From Lycium barbarum (taxonomy: Eukaryota; Streptophyta; Magnoliopsida; Solanales; Solanaceae), in NCBI RefSeq assembly GCF_019175385.1, contig NC_083345.1, forward strand, positions 115,120,480-115,184,479: DNA of 64,000 bases, in the 5' to 3' direction. The notes beneath the pieces are model-generated. The model saw nothing but the letters and a program-made list of their open reading frames with translations. It had not been told where the DNA came from and did not search any database. Numbering within the stretch: position 1 is the stretch's first letter; each line of letters begins with the position of its first letter. This document shows, piece after piece, positions 34,187-45,135 of this stretch. A program made the position numbers and the translations under genes.

Positions 34187-36683
34187 AGTTACATCTAGGA
34201 AAATTTCTCGTTAACATACAGTGAATGGACTAGCGAAGGGTACAAAGTATACGATGTCTTGGTAAGTAAGAAATAACATTTGATGATTTTAAATGAGATT
34301 TCAATGACATTCGAGGTACGAGGCGGAAGTTTCCAAGAAAGGCAAGGTATATGCTATGTATCAGAAGACGATTTACGAGTAATGAGTCAATGATGCCTTG
34401 GAGAAGAGTTATAATGTCCCTTAGATTGTTAATGAAGTGTTAAACAAGTGTTAAGAAGGTTCCATAAGGATTGGAGATCAAACGAATCGACGAGAAAGAG
34501 TTCGGGAAAAGTGGGCATTATACGGCCCAACATACTGGCCGTATGTTGTGACCAGAATGGGTCCTTCACCGGACCAGATCTACGGCCATACATACGGCCA
34601 GTATAATTTATACGACCAGTATATTGGTTCGTAGAATCTGGTCGGGACAGATTTTTAAAAATGATATAAGAACCCAACCCCATCCAATTTATTTCATTTC
34701 CTCACTTTACACTTCAAGAACATTCTAGAGAGCTCTCCACTCTTCATCCACAAGAACCCAAGAGATATTTGTGATCAACTTCATCAAACCAACAAAATCA
34801 AGTGTATGAAACTTATTGAAGTTCATCCAAGCTAAGGAATTCCAATGGAAGTGAACTAGGGTTTTGGGGTAAGTGAAGTATTCCCACTCAAGGCTTATTC
34901 CTACACTATCTAAGGTAAGTTTTATGATATTATTTTCATGTTGTTTAAGGTAATGAGAGGTTGAAAGACTTAGATTATGGAAGGAGATAGAAAATGGGTC
35001 ACAAAGATGAGAATAATGAGATTTTGAGTAGTAGTTTGGAATGAGTCATGAATATTGATGTGTTGTGATTGTAAATATGTTATAAATGACATTTAGAACA
35101 TAGGATATGCATTATATGTGAGAAAATGTGATAGTGAAATATGACCATGGTTATGGAGGAATTGAAGTGAAATTGTGAAATGTGAATAATGTAGATGAAT
35201 GATGATTGTTGCTTATAGTATTGTGAATGTTGTTATGGATGTTGGGAGTTGATATGTAATGTGAGGAAAGTTGTATAAACAAAGGAGATGCTGCTCAATT
35301 TTCTCTAGCCTTAGTAAGCACGTTCTTATAATCGATTAGCTAATATTAATACGAACTTTCTTGAAGGTAGAAATGCGAGCATCGAAGGAGCACGATCAAA
35401 CGATAGAATAGCTAAGCGAAAGAGGTATGTAAGGCTAATCCTTTCCTTCTATGGAATGACTCCTATAACATGAGTCCTCCTATTTCCCCATGATCTTCCT
35501 AAATAAAGGAAACTATAAGTCCATGACTTTAACGAGCCATATATGTATAAGCTAAAGAAAAGAGATACGATACGAGCATGATAATGATGATGATGAGTTT
35601 TAAGTACAAAGAATCTTAAAGTGAGGTACGATGTCCATGAGGTTAATGATCCTAAGTATAGTTCCATTGATGTTTTTCCTTGTGTTCACTCACCTTAAAA
35701 TGTTAGTCCCTTCAAGGTGAGATATGACGATTTTGATCACTCCATAACGTAGTCGAGGGTTCACGACCTCATGTCACCCCGACATAGCCATGGTTACCTT
35801 CAAGCTTTAATGTATGTTTAATGATGAATGTATGATGATGCTAAGTTTATGTTGACTATATGATGATACGATCTCACCGTGCTTAATTGGCCGGGCATGT
35901 TACCGCGAAGGCGGGCTGCATACGATTCCACCGTGCCTAGATGGCCGGCATGTCACCGCTAAAGCGGGCCGGTATGTTTACACCATGCCTATAGTGACGG
36001 GCATGACACCACTAGTGGGCGGCGTATGATGGTTACCCGGACGCGGGTTAACGATGATGGTATATACGATATGGGGATGTATGTGCTATGATGATATATG
36101 TAATACGATTATTTATGATATATGTATGAAATGCATCCTTTCTTAAAGGTTAAGCAGGTTATATCTTCATCTTATATCTTATGATTTCTCTATTATATTC
36201 ATTTTATTCGTTCCTTATATACTCAGTACAATGTTCGTATTGACTTCTGTTTGCTTTAGACGCTGTGTTCATTCCCACAGGTAGACAGGGAGGTGATCCA
36301 GACTCGTAGGAGCTACTAGCAAACTTGAGAGCACTCCATTGTTCCGGAGGTGCCATTGAATTATTATTTTGTGTATATATATGTTTTGGGCATGACGGGG
36401 TCCTGTCCCGTCCATATGTCTAGCATTCTAGTAGAGGCTCATAGATACGCATGTGTTGGTAGTATGGTCTTATGATTTTTCCCACGTGTATATATATAAT
36501 ATTTTGATAGCCTAAGGGCTTATGTATATAAAGGTAATTATGTTTCAAAGTGAAAAATGATTTTCCTATGATTTGAGTATAGGATTAATGAATGAACGCT
36601 TGATGTGTACGATGGGTAATGGTATGAGCGGTGCTCGGTGGTTAGCCCCGGATAGCCGTCATGGCCCTAGTCGGGTCGTGACA
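34187..36683 (+). repeat. Element B 3' LTR (2497 bp)
   Basis: Begins AGTTACATCT (T-to-A change from TGTTACACCT) and ends GGTCGTGACA. It lacks insertion E and so shows the original sequence at that point. It carries the palindrome block (34511-34645), the minisatellite (35875-36040) and the hairpin module (36224-36280). Confidence 0.9.
36224..36280 (+). other. LTR hairpin module, element B 3' LTR
   Basis: CAGTAC-N7-GTATTG and CTGTG-N8-CACAG; the last stem again has T-A in place of C-G. Confidence 0.6.
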
Positions 36684-36795
36684 CCGGTGTTGACTGGGGA
36701 TGAGCATGATTTGTTTTGGGGGTTCACTAAGATAAAACCTCCAGAGTTCTGTGCATTGAGATTGAGGATGCCTACGAGTTCATTATGGACTGCTT
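36684..36795 (+). pseudogene. gag: Element A gag, continuation after element B
   Basis: Starts with the duplicated ccggt. Encodes the conserved Gag phrase KIKPPEF and, after a frame change, EDAYEFIMDC. Similarity stops at about 36795. Confidence 0.6.
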
Positions 36796-38560
36796 GAATT
36801 GCCAAACATCTGCATTACTTAAGACTTTTGTATTGCCAAACATCTGTATTACTTAAGACTGCTTGAATTCTTTGTTCCTGTGGCTAGTTGAATCTTTCTG
36901 TGACAATCTTGCCTTATGTGTGTTGATTTGGCATTGAGGTTGTATACTGTAGAAGTCTTACTTATTTGTTAGCTTTGACTGATTGTTAAATGCTTGGCTT
37001 TTTGAGAAAAATTGAGGAATTTCTTTTAATAGATTTGAACTTGTTAAGTGACCTGAATGTGGTAGTTTAGAGTTAATATTAATGGAAAATGTAGCGTATA
37101 TCAAGTGTATATGGAAAGTATGCCCCCTTAAAGGGTTTTGCTCTTCATGGGAATACTAATGGTATATCGCGTATATAATAGCTTTGACACTTAGAAAAAT
37201 TAAGAAGAGAATGAGTTTGGGCCTGCTGCTTAGGCCTGTTACTTGCGATTTTCATACTTGAACTGCTATCATTGTTTTGGGTTTGTTTTTCCTTTTTACG
37301 ATATTTGTGACAGGTTTTGAGTTGTTATCATATGGGCTTGGCCCAAATCTGATGTAATTCATTTTTTTGCATTGTAATAATTATTATAGCTCTTTAATTT
37401 TGTACTTAGTTTAATTTGTGAACGTATACTAATATCATGTATTCCCATTTGTATCTTTGTCCATCCAAACCCGTTGGGGGCCCACTAACGTATCTAGATC
37501 GAGTCAACCCAACTTGGAGCGAAATGAAGTTTATGTTGGAATTAAGACGAACCCGATTGCATAAACACTTTCCTTTTGGGCTTGGTCGGCCTAAATTCTC
37601 TATCTCCTTTAATTATGTACTTTAAATTATTATTTGTGCAATTGTCATGTCCATTGGAACCCTTATGAGATTGTCGTATTTTATAGTCGCCAAAATAAAT
37701 TTACTACAAAAGTAAAGACTAATTTTGTGGCATTAATGCAAACTTGGGACTAATGTGGTTAAAAGGACTAAAACTGCCTTTTTTTTTCCGAAATCTAGGA
37801 CTGATTTGAACATTTATGAAACCTGTGGACTTATGACACATGGACTGATTTGGACCAATATTCAAAACTTGTTGGACTAATTGTGATTATTTAGACTTAG
37901 ACTAAAAAATAAAACTTGACTAAAACTTTTCAAAAGATAGAATAAAAATGGACTATATATGTAGAATACTATTAATATATAGACTATAATAGTATGCCTA
38001 AAATTATTTTCTTAAAAATTATTTTCTATACTTAAAAAAATATTTTTTCAAAACTATTTTTGAGTGGACTTACGTAAAGTCCTACTTAGGCTAAGAGCCT
38101 TCGGGTATTAGCCTAAGTGTTCTAGTCCGACACCCTACGCGCTCAATTTTGGGCAAAATTTACCACTTGTGTTTCTTGAAAGATGGTATATTTCGCATGA
38201 ATGACTAAAATCTTTTGTGGAAATATAAACCGAAATATTTTTTTACCATAAACAATTCATATCTACAAAGACATACTATTAGAACCCGTAGGTCAATCGT
38301 ATTTTACGGATCCTTAATACCAGGGTGCCTAACACCTTCCCCGGGGGATCACCAGAACCCTTACCCATACTTTGGTTAGATTAGGATTCTTTTAAAATTT
38401 AATCATTTTGAATGAACCCTTTTCGAACTGGTCTTCCTAATTTCCTAAAAACTAGGTGGCGACTCTAAAATAAGTCCATTTAGAGCACCATCCACGTAGA
38501 AGCATATTTTTTTCTTTTTTCCAGTATGATTGACAACCGTACTTACCCGGGACACTTTCC
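36796..38560 (+). repeat. Diverged Tat/Ogre-like LTR remnant
   Basis: The last 300 bp align by eye with the end of the element H LTR: GCCTAACACCTTCC, GAACCCTTACC and TAGGTGGCGACTC occur in the same order, and CCCGGG lies near the end. The first part (36796-36870) contains two direct copies of GCCAAACATCTG-ATTACTTAAGACT. The middle is AT-rich with no gene. The start of the LTR is not identifiable. Confidence 0.5.
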
Positions 38561-38605
38561 TTTTTAAATGAGGCAAGTGCAAATACGAATCGAAAAAAAT
38601 AGAAC

Positions 38606-39588
38606 TGCTCCAACATATGCATTAATTGATCCGGGCTCTACTTTGTCATACATTGCTCCTTATATTGCCAATCATATTGGGGTGAAACCAGAGCCAATCA
38701 ATCCTTTGGAAGTGTCCAGACCTGTAGGGGACCCAGTGGTGGCTAGGCGAGTATATAGGAATTGTGTGGTTGTAGTTTGCAACCGTCATACTATGGCTGA
38801 TTTATATGAGTTGAAAATATTAGATTTTGATGTTATTATGGGTATGGATTGGTTGGCCTCCTGTTACGCCAATGTTGATTGCAAAACAAAAATGGTTTGT
38901 TTCTTGTTTCCAAGAGAAACAGTTTTAGAATGGAAAGGTAATACAGCGTCCTCGAGAGGTAGGTTTATTTCCTATCTCAAAGCGAGGAAGATGATTGCTA
39001 AGGGCTATATCTATCATTTAGTTCAGGTCCAAGACACAGAGGCAAAATCGCCAACTCTTCAATCTGTCCCAGTAGTGAATGAGTTTCTAGATGTGTTTTC
39101 GGACGAGCTTCCCGGTCTTCCACCAGAACGGGAGATTGAGTTTACTATTGATGTGTTGCCGGATATTAATCCCATATCTATTCCTCCTTATCGAATGGCC
39201 CCTGCGGAATTGAAGGAGTTAAAGGAGCAACTAAAAGATTTGTTAGAAAAGGGCTTTATTAGGCCTAGTTCATCACCGTGGAGAGCACCTGTGCTGTTTG
39301 TAAGAAAGAAAGATGGGTCCTTGCATATGTGTATTGATTACAGACAATTGAATAAGGTGACCATAAAAAATAAATACCCATTTCCAAGGATCGATGATTT
39401 ATTCGATCAACTGTAGGGTGCCAAGTGGTTCTCAAAAATAGATCTAAGATCGGGGTACCACCAAGTGAGAGTCGGGGATGAGGATATTCTGAAAACAGCC
39501 TTCAGAACCAGATATGGCCATTACGAATTCCGAGTAATGTCGTTTGGACTAACTAACGCCCCGGCGATATTCATGCACTTGATGAAAA
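38606..39588 (+). pseudogene. pol: Chromovirus protease-RT fragment
   Basis: A piece of pol closely related to that of element B: protease LIDPGST (about 38623) and MGMDWLA, a linker, then RT from PPYRMAP to IDYRQLN and [11 protein letters not shown]. It has a stop (TAG) at 39414-39416, then continues in register with [15 protein letters not shown] and ends after [16 protein letters not shown], before the catalytic FIDD motif. No LTR, gag, RNase H or integrase accompanies it. Both ends are abrupt joins: to a Tat-like LTR on the left and to unrelated AT-rich DNA on the right. Confidence 0.8.
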
Positions 39589-39684
39589 ATTTTACTTTAA
39601 AGTTATTAGTCTCCTTTAAAAAAAAAAAAAAAGCAATGTACAATTATAACCTTTCTAATAATGGAAGAGTAGTTTTATTTAGAT

Positions 39685-39838
39685 GAAGCTACAGTGTTAT
39701 ATTTGAAGTTTTGATTTGAAAATTACTTAAAGATAGACTTTAATTAAACTATCATTAAAAGTATGAAAGATGAGACCAGATTAACATATATCGGTTATAA
39801 TATGCTATTCATATCACATGTTGTAATGTTTCATGGTA
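39685..39838. repeat. Direct repeat, left copy
   Basis: About 154 bp starting GAAGCTACAGTG and ending TGTTTCATGGTA. It recurs, roughly 90 percent identical by eye, at 41238-41392 in the same orientation, flanking the GC-rich hAT-like block. Confidence 0.75.
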
Positions 39839-41237
39839 AGGGTGTCAAGTGGGTCGGGCCGGGCCATTTTAACGTGTGCCACAAGGGGCCGGGTCGGGGC
39901 CGGGCGGGCCGTAAGTTAAGGGGCCGGGCTGGGGCCGGGCTTGGAGAGGGAAAGTGTGTCTGGCCCAGCCCACCTCGGATAGGAGCTACACCTCCGGCTA
40001 ACCGGGCCCGTTAGTGGGCCGGGCCAGATTTTAATTATTTTAAAAAAAAAATCTAATACTAAAATTTATTAAGTTTGATACTTTAAAATCTAGCTGTTGT
40101 CATCTAATAAAGCTTTACCGATTCTTTTTTGTGGTTCCATTATGCAAATTAAAATAATGAAAATTAAAATTAAAATGGAAGAATTAAAGTACTAAATAAA
40201 AGTAAGAGATGGAACGAAGGTACCAAATTCTCGGAGATAATGAAATAACAACGTGATCGTAAATTGATGAATTGAATACTTGAAGCCTTCCACTTGATCT
40301 TGTTAATTGCAAGTTTGCAAAAACAATTAAAGTAGAATACTAAAATTATAGAAATTGCTAAAAATTAAGAGGGAAAGTGAGGATAAAATGAGAGGATTGT
40401 AGTAAAAAATGATGAAATGTATTAGGTATTTATAGGTGAAAATGGGTTAAACTGTAATTTTTTAAACTTAAAGGTGAAAAATAGTTTTAAGGGGTTGAGG
40501 GGTTCTTTTTTGGGCCAACGGTTGAATTGTCAATCTTTCCGTTGGCAACGGTCACTTGGCCACTTTGTTAATTCTTTGGGGTCCATCTGCCCATTATTAA
40601 TTGAAAAAAAAACAAAGGAAGAGCTAACTAGTTTTCAAACGTTGGAAAAGGTCACTGCCCACTTTATTAATTCTGTGGGGCTCAGCTGACCAGTGACCAC
40701 TAATTTTTTTAAAAAAAAAGGAGAGCTAATTAGTTTTCATTTAGTAGCAATTAAATATTAACGGATCCGACTCCTCTCCATTTTCATTGTCTCCATTTTC
40801 CCCAAGTTCTTACTTGAATAAGAGACACATTACATGAGTTAAAATTAATGGTTAAGTTTTAATTAACTAAAGTAAGATTCTAACTATGGTTTGAATAATT
40901 AATAAATATTTCATATATTTGCTTCCAAAATTTTAAGAATCCCACAATTATAGCTACAACTATTTTATTGGGATACAATGTTTTTAAAATACTTATTATT
41001 AGTAATAAATGTAGTACTTATCTTTTTTTTTAATTTGAAGTGGGTCGGGTCGGGCCGGGCCGGTGCCCCGGTGGGCCTTCACTCGGGCTGCTGGTGGGCC
41101 GGGCTGGCGGACTGTCCACCTTGTCTAGCCCAGCCCCCTAATAAAACCCACCTAGCCCAGCCCCTTACACCTCTTAGTGGGCTTGGGCCGGGCCGGTGGT
41201 GGGCCGGGTTTACCGGGTCTGGGCTGGCCCGGCCATG
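39837..41237. mobile_element. GC-rich hAT-like non-autonomous element (candidate)
   Basis: Left edge AAGGGTGTCAAG followed by repeated GGGCCGGGCC, typical of hAT termini in plants. The right part (41039-41234) is again full of GGGCCGGGCC and GGCCCGGCC, but the expected inverted GACACCC end is missing. The interior is AT-rich and holds a partial tandem duplication (40545-40735). No transposase is seen. Confidence 0.4.
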
Positions 41238-41392
41238 TCGAAGCTACAGTGTCATATTTGAAATTTTGATTTAAAATTGCTTAAAGATAGACTTTAATTA
41301 AACTATCATTAAAAGTTTAAAAGATGAAACCACATTAAAATATACCGGTTATAATATGCTATTCATATCACATGTTGTAATGTTTCATGGTA
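41238..41392. repeat. Direct repeat, right copy
   Basis: Second copy of the repeat at 39685-39838; followed by AT-rich DNA up to a possible Helitron end. Confidence 0.75.
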
Positions 41393-41471
41393 GAATCACA
41401 AAGATATATTTGATTAATGAATTTTAATTTTTTTATAAAAACTAATGAAATATTTTGATTTTGCTCACGAC

Positions 41472-41498
41472 CGCGCAAAGCGCGAATCTATTCACTAG
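41472..41498 (+). mobile_element. Possible Helitron 3' terminus
   Basis: Hairpin CGCGC-AAA-GCGCG (41472-41484), then 10 nt, then CTAG (41495-41498) followed by T. This is the expected layout of a Helitron 3' end. The 5' end (TC...) is not identified. Confidence 0.45.
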
Positions 41499-41725
41499 TT
41501 AACATATCTACATAGTGTATTAATATTTCAGGAAAAGAATATCAATTGTCTTTCTTTGTACAAGGAACAACTCTGACCCTCATAATGACATTCTCATACT
41601 ACTATCTAATATAATTTTCAGTGGATGGTATTATCGGATGTATATACATTAGTGAGAAGTGGAGTAGACTATTTAGTCGGATTGTGAGCAAACTTGCCTC
41701 GACATTATACCCATTATGAGGGGGA
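41499..41725. other. Spacer, nothing recognised
   Basis: About 230 bp with no coding or repeat signal that I can name. Confidence 0.4.
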
Positions 41726-42240
41726 CACTACTACAAAAACAGTGAAATTCGACCAAAATTTTCGACCACACGAGGTCGAAAAAGACCAATTTTCGATCAA
41801 AATTTCGATCGCAAGGCATGGTCGCTAACAGCTAGGGTGAAATTTTTTTCAACCTCACGTGGTCAAAAATTTTCGACCTCACGCGGTCGAAATACGTTTT
41901 CTACCTATATTACGAAAATAAATTGTTCGACCACCTGAGGTCGAAAAAGTTATTTTTTATTTAAATATTAATAAAATATTTCGACCGCACGCGGTCGAAA
42001 TATGATAGAAGATAAAAATAATAAAAAAATATTTTCAGAACTTCAACCGCATGAGGTCGAAATTTAGCAATATTGCTGCCAGATTTTGACCTCATGAGGT
42101 CGAAATTCAAAATGTTGCCCAGATTTTCGACCTCGTGCGATCGAAATTCTAATTTCTGAGTACAATTTCGACCTTATGAGGTCGAAAATTATCAATATCT
42201 GGATAAATTTTCGACCTCATGAGGTCGAAAATCTGGAAAA
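41726..42240 (+). mobile_element. CACTA transposon 5' terminus and subterminal repeats
   Basis: CACTACTACAAAAAC at 41726 is a typical CACTA terminal sequence. It is followed by at least ten copies of a palindromic motif of the form TTCGACCnCANGNGGTCGAAA, in both orientations by nature, as expected for transposase-binding subterminal repeats. No transposase gene and no 3' terminus (TAGTAGTG) were found, so the element is truncated or its other end lies beyond element G. Confidence 0.7.
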
Positions 42241-42794
42241 AAAATTCCAGCATTCGGCTGCTTTTACAGCAGCCCACCTGGCAATCACAGTCATCAACCA
42301 AATCAACAATGCAACTCATCAACACGTCCAATTCATCAAAGTACTTCTACAATCATAAACTTCACATTCTAAAATCAAATTCAACCTCAAGTTTCAATTT
42401 AAAGTACTTCTAAATATCCTTAAAACTACATTCAAACACTTGAACATCGTAAAGTTAAACAACCAAAAACTACTTTCTACATTCAAAACACTTAAACATC
42501 GTAAAGTTAAAACATCCATAAACTACTTCCTACAATCAAATTCACCTTCAAAAGTACATCTAATTCGAATTAAAACTATCATAAAAAAAAATATACATAT
42601 CCAAAAAAACATAGCAATATTACAATCCAAAAGTATACGAATCAAAAAAGTCAACGTATCAAAAAAGTCAACGTTGGGTGTTAGAGTCATGATCCGATTC
42701 CTCCCACTTGAACCCTTGACCTTTGTGGCATCCTCACTGGTCCATAGAAACTAAAAAGTGTTGCTAGATCTCCAGGCGCCAAGACACTGCCAGC
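42241..42794. other. AT-rich DNA between the CACTA terminus and the NAT fragment
   Basis: Low-complexity A-rich sequence with repeated AACTTAAACATCGTAAAGTT-like phrases and two copies of CAAAAAAGTCAACG (about 42645-42673). No gene seen. Confidence 0.4.
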
Positions 42795-43686
42795 TCTGAA
42801 TATGGGAGTTCCCCACCGGAAAGGTTAAGGGGCTCTGATCCTGCACGCAACCAAACATACATGTCAGGAAAAGAAAGAAGTCGAAGGCATTATCATAATT
42901 GTATCCAGATGAGTACCATGGAGCAGATGACAAAAGGAACGAATTGAACGGTCAATTCGGCAGCTCAGCTCAGTTCGCTCCTTCACATGGTTGTAAGCAC
43001 CGGCAACAGTAAGAATAGCAGCAAAAGCCCAGATAAGCCCAATGCAGAGGAGCAAAGCAAACCTTTCAAGTATGGATTGGGAAACTGGATGAACACGTTG
43101 CATATACTGCAGATGACTTGACCAACATTACAATCTTCTAGTAAATTGAAAGAACTATCAAATAGAAAAACTAGTCAATGAAATGATATATTACCTGCTG
43201 GGAAATGATAAGTAGAATTAACATGGGTAGGCCAATCTCAATATAATCACCCACCTGATCAAATCATAGGATCATAAAGAAAATTGCTTGAGGTTCGTGC
43301 AACTTCTTCGAGCAATGAAGCTTTTTAATATTTCGGATAATACCTGAGGAAAGCCTCTACCAAACAAACCAAGACCTAAAACACAAACGAGCGGCGTAAT
43401 GACAACAGGACTGAAAAACTTGTAGAACAGAAGAAGGATGACGTGTCATTCCCTCGTCGGAGAAAGTAACAAAATGATGGAACATAATGGGAAGGCAATC
43501 CAAAAACAGAAAGATAATTCCAAAGTTCCAAACAAGAACTAATGATACTAGTAGTAAGTATTCAGAAGAAAAAAACACAACTTACCTAGTAAGATTTCCC
43601 CAGGCTTGCCCATATCCAAGTATTATGTTGATAAAGGAAGACACTATCAACGACCCTTGAATAGCTCTCATAGTGTGCTGGAATCT
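42795..43686 (-). pseudogene. Nucleobase-ascorbate transporter (NAT) gene fragment, five exons
   Basis: Minus strand; members of this plant membrane family move purines, pyrimidines or related compounds. Exons inferred from protein similarity and GT-AG sites: 43586-43686 (TMRAIQGSLIV), 43344-43418 (FFSPVVITPLVC to LFGRGFPQ), 43195-43254 (VGDYIEIGLPMLILLI), 42917-43106 (MQRVHPVSQSILERFALLL to LTVAGAYNHV and SCRIDRS), and about 42795-42840 (WIRAP, stop, PFRWGTPIFRAG). The introns are retained, so this is a DNA-level copy and not a processed one. Two lesions are visible: a 5-bp insertion after SCRIDRS that shifts the frame, and a TAA replacing the Tyr codon expected in the last exon. The N-terminal half and the C-terminus of the gene are absent. 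It lies just inside a CACTA terminus, which suggests capture by that element. Confidence 0.82.
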
Positions 43687-44626
43687 CTACAAACAACATT
43701 AAAAGAGGTAATGCATCAGATATAACTGTAAACTTTTGTGCACTCTTAGGTAATTTCAAGAACACCCATCAAAGGCCTCCTAAGACACCATGTCTATCTC
43801 GGTTCCTTAAACTGTGGTTTTGAATTATCCTAATTCTTAAACAAGATTAAAATTTCATCATCATTTCTGTGTATACATCTTGTCTTCCACTATTATGCTT
43901 CTGCTGTAAACTATAAATGAAGTACTTATCAGTTTTTCTTTTTTGTACAAGAGAAAATCTTGTCTTCTAATATTATATATAGACAAAGTCAAACAAACTA
44001 CTTACCCAACAAAAAGTAGTCATCTGGTAGTTCCGTCATGTAATATATTAAGATTATCCCCCAAACAAGGTCTTTCTTATCTTAAATTGATAGGACTAAG
44101 ATTTCACTAGCAGTTTAGTATATGACAATATCTTAGCTTCTGCCGTTGTACTTCTGCTCTCCGCTAACCTCTTTTTTGTACAAGTGAAGGAAAACTATAT
44201 TTTCAAATTAGATTTCACCATTAAAATAAATCAAGATTAACAACTAATTTCATATCCAAACGAGCCACAAGTAAAAATGAAATATGGGAGATATTACTAT
44301 GTTAAAAATGAAATATGGGAGCCACAAGCAGTCGTTTTATGTTGTATTACACTCGCTTTGAACATCTTGTATTAAACACGTCTTGTATGTTTGTTAAATG
44401 TAATGAAATTTCATCTCATAGGACTGTCTTGGACATCCATATTATATGGTCTTTTTTGTTGATCCTTACACAACAATTACACTAATTCAAGCAAGGGTTA
44501 GAATAAAGAATCTACAAAAAAAAATGTTATCTTTGAACATACACTCCTCCCACTGCATCATAAGGTAAGTAAGAAGGTAAGGAAAGAGGTTCACATTCTC
44601 ATATACTGCAACGCAAGAGATCAATC
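43687..44626. other. Non-coding DNA upstream of the NAT fragment
   Basis: AT-rich; may be an intron or flank of the captured NAT gene. No exon recognised on the minus strand up to element G. Confidence 0.4.
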
Positions 44627-44996
44627 TGTAACGACTAATCTTCGTTCCTGAAAATAATAATCAAGAAAAGAAAAATAGTGACAAAGAATAATATTTGATT
44701 TCAAGAATTTGCGCGGGGGTTACAATCTTTATGAAATCTTAAACAAAAAGATGTAATCCTTTGATTCTTCTCCTCACGATACGGCCGTCAATCAAGGGCT
44801 TTTGCTTGTTCTTGAATGGACGAATCACTTGTTGTTGATATTTCACTACGAATGCGGAGCCGAGCTTGAATCGCAAACGTAGAGGTATGGAAACTTGCGG
44901 CTCACCACTTGGAGCGAAGACTTCTTAGTATGCGGAAGACTTGCGGCTGAGAGCTTCTCTATGTATTTTTTTCTTTTTTGGCTTTATGAAGACCCT

Positions 44997-45004
44997 TATT
45001 TATA
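44997..45004 (-). promoter_or_regulatory. TATA box of element G LTR
   Basis: TATAAATA on the minus strand, about 400 bp into the LTR when J is removed. Confidence 0.6.
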
Positions 45005-45135
45005 GTTGTATGGGAGAGCTAGGGTTTGTATATGATTGGTTGAACCATGTCATTTGAACACTTGGCGACATTTGATTGGTTCTTCTATTGACTTGACATG
45101 CTACGTCACTTATGCATGTGGCATGATTTTATTGG

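Larger units (their letters stand above)
23762..36683 (+). mobile_element. Element B: chromovirus (Tekay/Del-like) with both LTRs
   Basis: 12.9 kb including nested solo LTR E. The target-site duplication ccggt is perfect (23757-23761 and 36684-36688). Order: 5' LTR, Met primer site, gag, protease, RT, RNase H, integrase, chromodomain, purine tract, 3' LTR. Both LTRs are 2497 bp once E is removed and differ by scattered substitutions and small indels. Gag and pol carry several stops and frameshifts, so it is non-functional. Confidence 0.9.
15933..36795 (+). mobile_element. Element A: old gypsy element, interrupted by C (with D) and B (with E)
   Basis: Visible parts are the 5' LTR (15933-18159), the first half of the primer site (18164-18170), the leader and gag N-terminus (23031-23761) and more gag (36684-36795). 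C split the primer site and left gtatc on both sides; B split gag and left ccggt on both sides. Removing both rejoins a normal LTR, primer site, leader and gag order. The similarity to gag ends near 36795; the rest has been lost or replaced. Confidence 0.75.

Noticed and set aside
42795..43686. NAT fragment as a working transporter gene
   Set aside because: An in-frame stop, a frameshift, and missing N- and C-terminal halves.
44627..44640. Exact left limit of element G LTR as certain
   Set aside because: TGTAACGAC is plausible, but without the 5' LTR or duplication partner the boundary cannot be proven.
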